From contig CADCTH010000570.1 of assembly GCA_902805495.1 (NCBI GenBank), positions 1 to 5,818 on the forward strand: a stretch of 5,818 bases of DNA. The letters run 5' to 3'. Under the pieces are notes generated by a model, which saw nothing but the letters and a program-made list of their open reading frames with translations, was not told where the DNA came from and searched no databases. This document shows positions 3,507 to 5,818 of this stretch, one piece after another. A program made the translations under genes and the position numbers. Numbering within the stretch: position 1 is the first letter of the stretch; the number at the start of each line of letters is the position of its first letter. This DNA is from an uncultured Actinomycetospora sp. GTDB taxonomy: Bacteria > Actinomycetota > Actinomycetes > Mycobacteriales > Pseudonocardiaceae.

Positions 3507-4751
3507 TCAGTCGACGAGCGCCTGGTAGACGAGGCCGCGCAGCTGGGTGCGGATCGGGTGCGCGCTCGAGGGCAGCAACTGGGTGAAGAACATCGCTGTG
3601 ATGCGCTCGACGGGGTCGACCCAGAACGCGGTGCTCGCCGCGCCGCCCCAGCCGATCTCGCCGACGCTGACCGGCACCTTGTAGGCCACCGGGTCGAGCA
3701 CGACCGAGAACCCGAGTCCGAAGCCGACGCCGTGGAAGGGCGCCTCGGCGAACAGGGGCCGACCGACCTGCTCGAGGTCCAGGCCGCCCGGCAGGTGGTT
3801 GACGCCCATGAAGTCGACGGTCCGGCTGCCCAGGATGCGCACGCCGTCGACCTCGCCGCGACCCAGCAGCATGCGCGTGAAGCGGTGGTAGTCGGCGGCG
3901 GTGGACACCAGGCCCCCGCCGCCGCCGAGCCAGGTGGGCTCGACGGCCTCGCGCGCCAGGGTGGCCATGCCCGCGGCCTCGGCGGCCAGGTAGCGGCCCG
4001 TGGCGGGGTTGGCGAGGTACAGCGTCGCCAGGCGGTCGACGTCGTCGACGGCGAAGCCCGTCGCGGTCATCCCCAGCGGGCCGAGGACGTTCTCGTCGAG
4101 GAACACGTCGAGCGACTGGCCCGACACCACCTCGATCAGCCGCCCGAGCACGTCGGTGGCGTGGCTGTAGTTCCACTCGGTGCCGGGCTGGAACACCAGC
4201 GGCATCCGGGCCCACGCCTGGACGCAGCCGGCGAGGTCGAGGTCGGCCGGCGCGGCCCACTCGAACCCCGCGCTGCGGTAGATCTCGTCGACGGCGTGCG
4301 CGTGGTGGAAGCCGTAGGTCAGCCCGGCGGTGTGGGTCAGCAGGTGCCAGATGCGGACCGGCTCGGTGGCCGCCTCGAGCAGCGGCTTGGCCGACGAGCC
4401 CTTGACGTAGACCTTCGGCTCGGCGAACTCGGAAAGCCAGCGGCTGATCGGGTCGGTGAGCTCGAGCAGCCCCCGCTCCCAGAGGATCATCGCCGCCACC
4501 GAGGTGATCGGCTTCGTCATCGAGTAGATGCGCCAGCGGGTGTCGTCGCTGACCGGCAGCCCGGCCTCCGCGTCGCGGTCGCCGGCCACCGTGGAGTGCA
4601 CGACCTGCCCGTCGCGGGCCACCACGACGTGCCAGCCGGCGAGGCGGCCGTCGTCGAGATAGCGCCGGAAGTGGTCGTCGATGCGGGCCAGGCGCGCTGG
4701 GTCGAAGCCCAGCTCCTCGGGATCGGTCTCGACCTTCAGGGGGCTGCTCAT
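3507..4751 (-). CDS. Beta-lactamase-fold serine hydrolase (family VIII esterase type)
   Basis: This 414-residue protein belongs to the beta-lactamase/transpeptidase-like family (PF00144 type), whose members include class C beta-lactamases and family VIII carboxylesterases. The three active-site motifs are visible: SxxK as Ser77-Met-Thr-Lys80 (YSMTKPITS), the YxN position as Tyr195-Ser-His197 (WNYSHATDVLG), and Trp368-Gly-Gly370 (GWGGAAST) in place of the KTG box. The WGG form is typical of EstB-like esterases rather than true beta-lactamases. HLLTHTAGL (136-144) is another family hallmark. There is no signal peptide, so the enzyme is cytoplasmic, unlike classical beta-lactamases. ATG at 4751 lies five bases after the stop of the upstream alpha/beta hydrolase, with an adjacent in-frame GTG, so translation is likely coupled. 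The natural ester substrate is unknown. Antibiotic resistance should not be inferred. Confidence 0.93.
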   Translation of the reverse strand: MSSPLKVETDPEELGFDPARLARIDDHFRRYLDDGRLAGWHVVVARDGQVVHSTVAGDRDAEAGLPVSDDTRWRIYSMTKPITSVAAMILWERGLLELTDPISRWLSEFAEPKVYVKGSSAKPLLEAATEPVRIWHLLTHTAGLTYGFHHAHAVDEIYRSAGFEWAAPADLDLAGCVQAWARMPLVFQPGTEWNYSHATDVLGRLIEVVSGQSLDVFLDENVLGPLGMTATGFAVDDVDRLATLYLANPATGRYLAAEAAGMATLAREAVEPTWLGGGGGLVSTAADYHRFTRMLLGRGEVDGVRILGSRTVDFMGVNHLPGGLDLEQVGRPLFAEAPFHGVGFGLGFSVVLDPVAYKVPVSVGEIGWGGAASTAFWVDPVERITAMFFTQLLPSSAHPIRTQLRGLVYQALVD

Positions 4752-4756
4752 CACCG

Positions 4757-5626
4757 TCAGTCTGCCCCGGTGAGGAACGCTCGCAACTCCTCGACGACCT
4801 CGTCGGGCCGTTCCTCGGGCACGAAGTGCCCGCAGCGCTCGATCGCCCGCCCGTGCACGTCGTCGGCGTACTCGCGCCACAGGTCCAGCAGCGGCAGCGT
4901 CGTGCCCATGACGCCCTCGGCGCCCCACAGGGCGAGCAGGGGCTGGGCTACGCGCCGGCCCGCGGCGTGGTCGGCCTCGTCGTGCGCCGCGTCGACGGGG
5001 TCGGCGCGGTAGTCGTCGAAGCCGCACCGCAGGGCCCCGGGCTGCGAGAACGCGCGCACGTACTCGGCGATCGCGGCGGGCTCGAGGCCCTCGCGGGCGT
5101 AGGTCCACTTCTCGAGGAAGTAGCGCAGGTAGCCCTCGACGTCGGCGCCGGCGAGGCGTTCGGGCAGGTCGGGCTGCAGGTGGAACAGCCAGTGCCAGTA
5201 CTTCGCGCCGAGCTCGGCGTCCATGCGCTGCCACGTCGCACGGGTGGGCGCGATGTCGAGGACGGCGAGCCGCGACACCTCGTCGGGGCGGTCGAGCGCC
5301 CAGCGGTGCGCCACCCGGCCGCCGCGGTCGTGGCCGACGACGGCGACGCGGTCGAACCCGAGGTGGTGCACGAGCGCCGAGACGTCGGCGGCCATCGTGC
5401 GCTTGTCGAACCCGTCCGTGGGCTTGTCGCTGGCGCCGTAGCCGCGCAGGTCGGGGACGATCACGGTGTGGTCGGCGGTCAGCGGGCCGGCGACGTGGCG
5501 CCAGCAGTGGCCGGTCTGCGGCCAGCCGTGCAGCAGCACCACCGGCGGGCCGTCGCCGCCGCGGCGGTAGTGCAGGCGGATGCCGTGGACGGCGGCCGTC
5601 TCGGGGTGCAGCGCGGAGGTGCTCAC
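4757..5626 (-). CDS. Alpha/beta hydrolase, haloacetate (fluoroacetate) dehalogenase-like
   Basis: This 289-residue protein closely matches the fluoroacetate dehalogenase group, in which an Asp nucleophile displaces the halide from a 2-haloacetate and water then releases glycolate. Visible parts are the oxyanion motif HGWPQT (33-38), DLRGYGASDKP (59-69), and the nucleophile motif GHDRGGR (98-104) with Asp100. Arg101 and Arg104 would bind the carboxylate. The acid is Asp124 (VLDI) and the base His267 (CGHFVPEERP). The halide pocket residues His145 and Trp146 (YWHW) and Tyr206 (DDYR) are all present, matching His155, Trp156 and Tyr219 of the Rhodopseudomonas enzyme as I recall it. The start is GTG at 5626, with AGGA about ten bases upstream. 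It lies five bases upstream of the serine hydrolase and 27 bases after the preceding stop, in a probable operon. Epoxide or ester hydrolysis is the main alternative, because members of this family differ in substrate. Confidence 0.92.
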   Translation of the reverse strand: MSTSALHPETAAVHGIRLHYRRGGDGPPVVLLHGWPQTGHCWRHVAGPLTADHTVIVPDLRGYGASDKPTDGFDKRTMAADVSALVHHLGFDRVAVVGHDRGGRVAHRWALDRPDEVSRLAVLDIAPTRATWQRMDAELGAKYWHWLFHLQPDLPERLAGADVEGYLRYFLEKWTYAREGLEPAAIAEYVRAFSQPGALRCGFDDYRADPVDAAHDEADHAAGRRVAQPLLALWGAEGVMGTTLPLLDLWREYADDVHGRAIERCGHFVPEERPDEVVEELRAFLTGAD

Positions 5627-5653
5627 GCGCCGGCATCCTGCCCGCGACCGGGC

Positions 5654-5818
5654 TCAGCCGGCCATCGGACCGGCGGGTCTCCCGGGTCCGCCCGCGCGCG
5701 GCGGGCGCGTGGGCACCGGGCCGGGGTCGGCGGCGTCGACGACCGCGGCGGTGGCGTCGACCGCTGCGGCGCGCCACAGGCGGTCGCGCATCCGGCGCAC
5801 CAGGCCCTCGGCGTGGCA
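5654..5818 (-). CDS. C-terminal fragment of an unidentified protein (runs off right edge)
   Basis: Reading in from the right edge on the minus strand, 54 codons stay open and end with TGA at 5656-5654. Third codon positions are almost all G/C, which supports real coding. The fragment has a basic, probably helical part (GLVRRMRDRLWRAAAVDATA) and a Pro/Gly/Arg-rich tail that looks disordered. No family can be named from this piece. Its stop lies 27 bases before the GTG of the dehalogenase-like gene on the same strand, so it is probably the upstream member of the same operon. Confidence 0.62.
   Translation of the reverse strand, partial: CHAEGLVRRMRDRLWRAAAVDATAAVVDAADPGPVPTRPPRAGGPGRPAGPMAG

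Noticed and set aside
3558..5012. A 484-codon open frame on the plus strand
   Set aside because: It is antisense to two genes with clear catalytic motifs. Long antisense frames are expected in DNA this GC-rich, and the product resembles no family.
4752..5777. A long minus-strand frame continuing upstream of the serine hydrolase, which would make a 756-residue fusion protein
   Set aside because: The upstream part is an Arg/Pro/Ala-rich shadow of the dehalogenase-like gene in another frame. The dehalogenase frame has all catalytic motifs, and the hydrolase family starts at about 4751.
1..5818. CRISPR arrays, insertion sequences or phage attachment repeats
   Set aside because: No regularly spaced repeats, transposase motifs or flanking direct repeats were seen. 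The only direct repeat noted is 9 bases, near 3495-3518.

Overview
The window is very GC-rich, with third codon positions almost all G or C. It uses GTG starts, has several apparently leaderless genes and carries a gamma-butyrolactone-receptor-like TetR regulator, so it looks like the chromosome of a high-GC actinobacterium. Pseudonocardiales is plausible, but that is inference. Every gene I can support lies on the minus strand, so genes read right to left. No transposase, phage gene or CRISPR array was seen.

Layout in transcription order (right to left). (1) At 3507-5818 there is the C-terminal end of an unidentified protein, then an alpha/beta hydrolase of the haloacetate/fluoroacetate dehalogenase type, then a beta-lactamase-fold serine hydrolase (family VIII esterase type). 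They are tightly spaced and probably form one operon. (2) At 3193-3506 there is a 314-base gap with two inverted repeats and no convincing gene. (3) At 2947-3192 there is a small protein with a possible helix-turn-helix, followed at 2136-2867 by the TetR regulator. (4) At 1788-2061 lies a tRNA cluster Glu(TTC)-Asp(GTC)-Phe(GAA), none with an encoded CCA, ending in a hairpin. (5) At 859-1730 a DinB-like protein and a DUF1330 protein overlap by one base. (6) At 295-838 there is a compact metal-response unit: a MerR-type promoter/operator, a cysteine-rich MerR regulator, and a 23-residue peptide with eight cysteines whose ATG lies inside the end of merR. A strong hairpin closes the unit. (7) At the left edge a small single-pass membrane protein runs out of the window.

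The most interesting item is the merR plus mini-metallothionein-like pair. The peptide is too short for most gene callers, but it has an ideal Shine-Dalgarno sequence inside merR, eight cysteines in CxC, CC and CxxC spacing, and a terminator eight bases (287 to 295) after its stop. The simplest model is that the MerR protein senses a thiophilic metal and induces its own operon, making a small metal-binding peptide. The hydrolase pair may act in sequence on a halogenated or ester substrate, but nothing here identifies that substrate.
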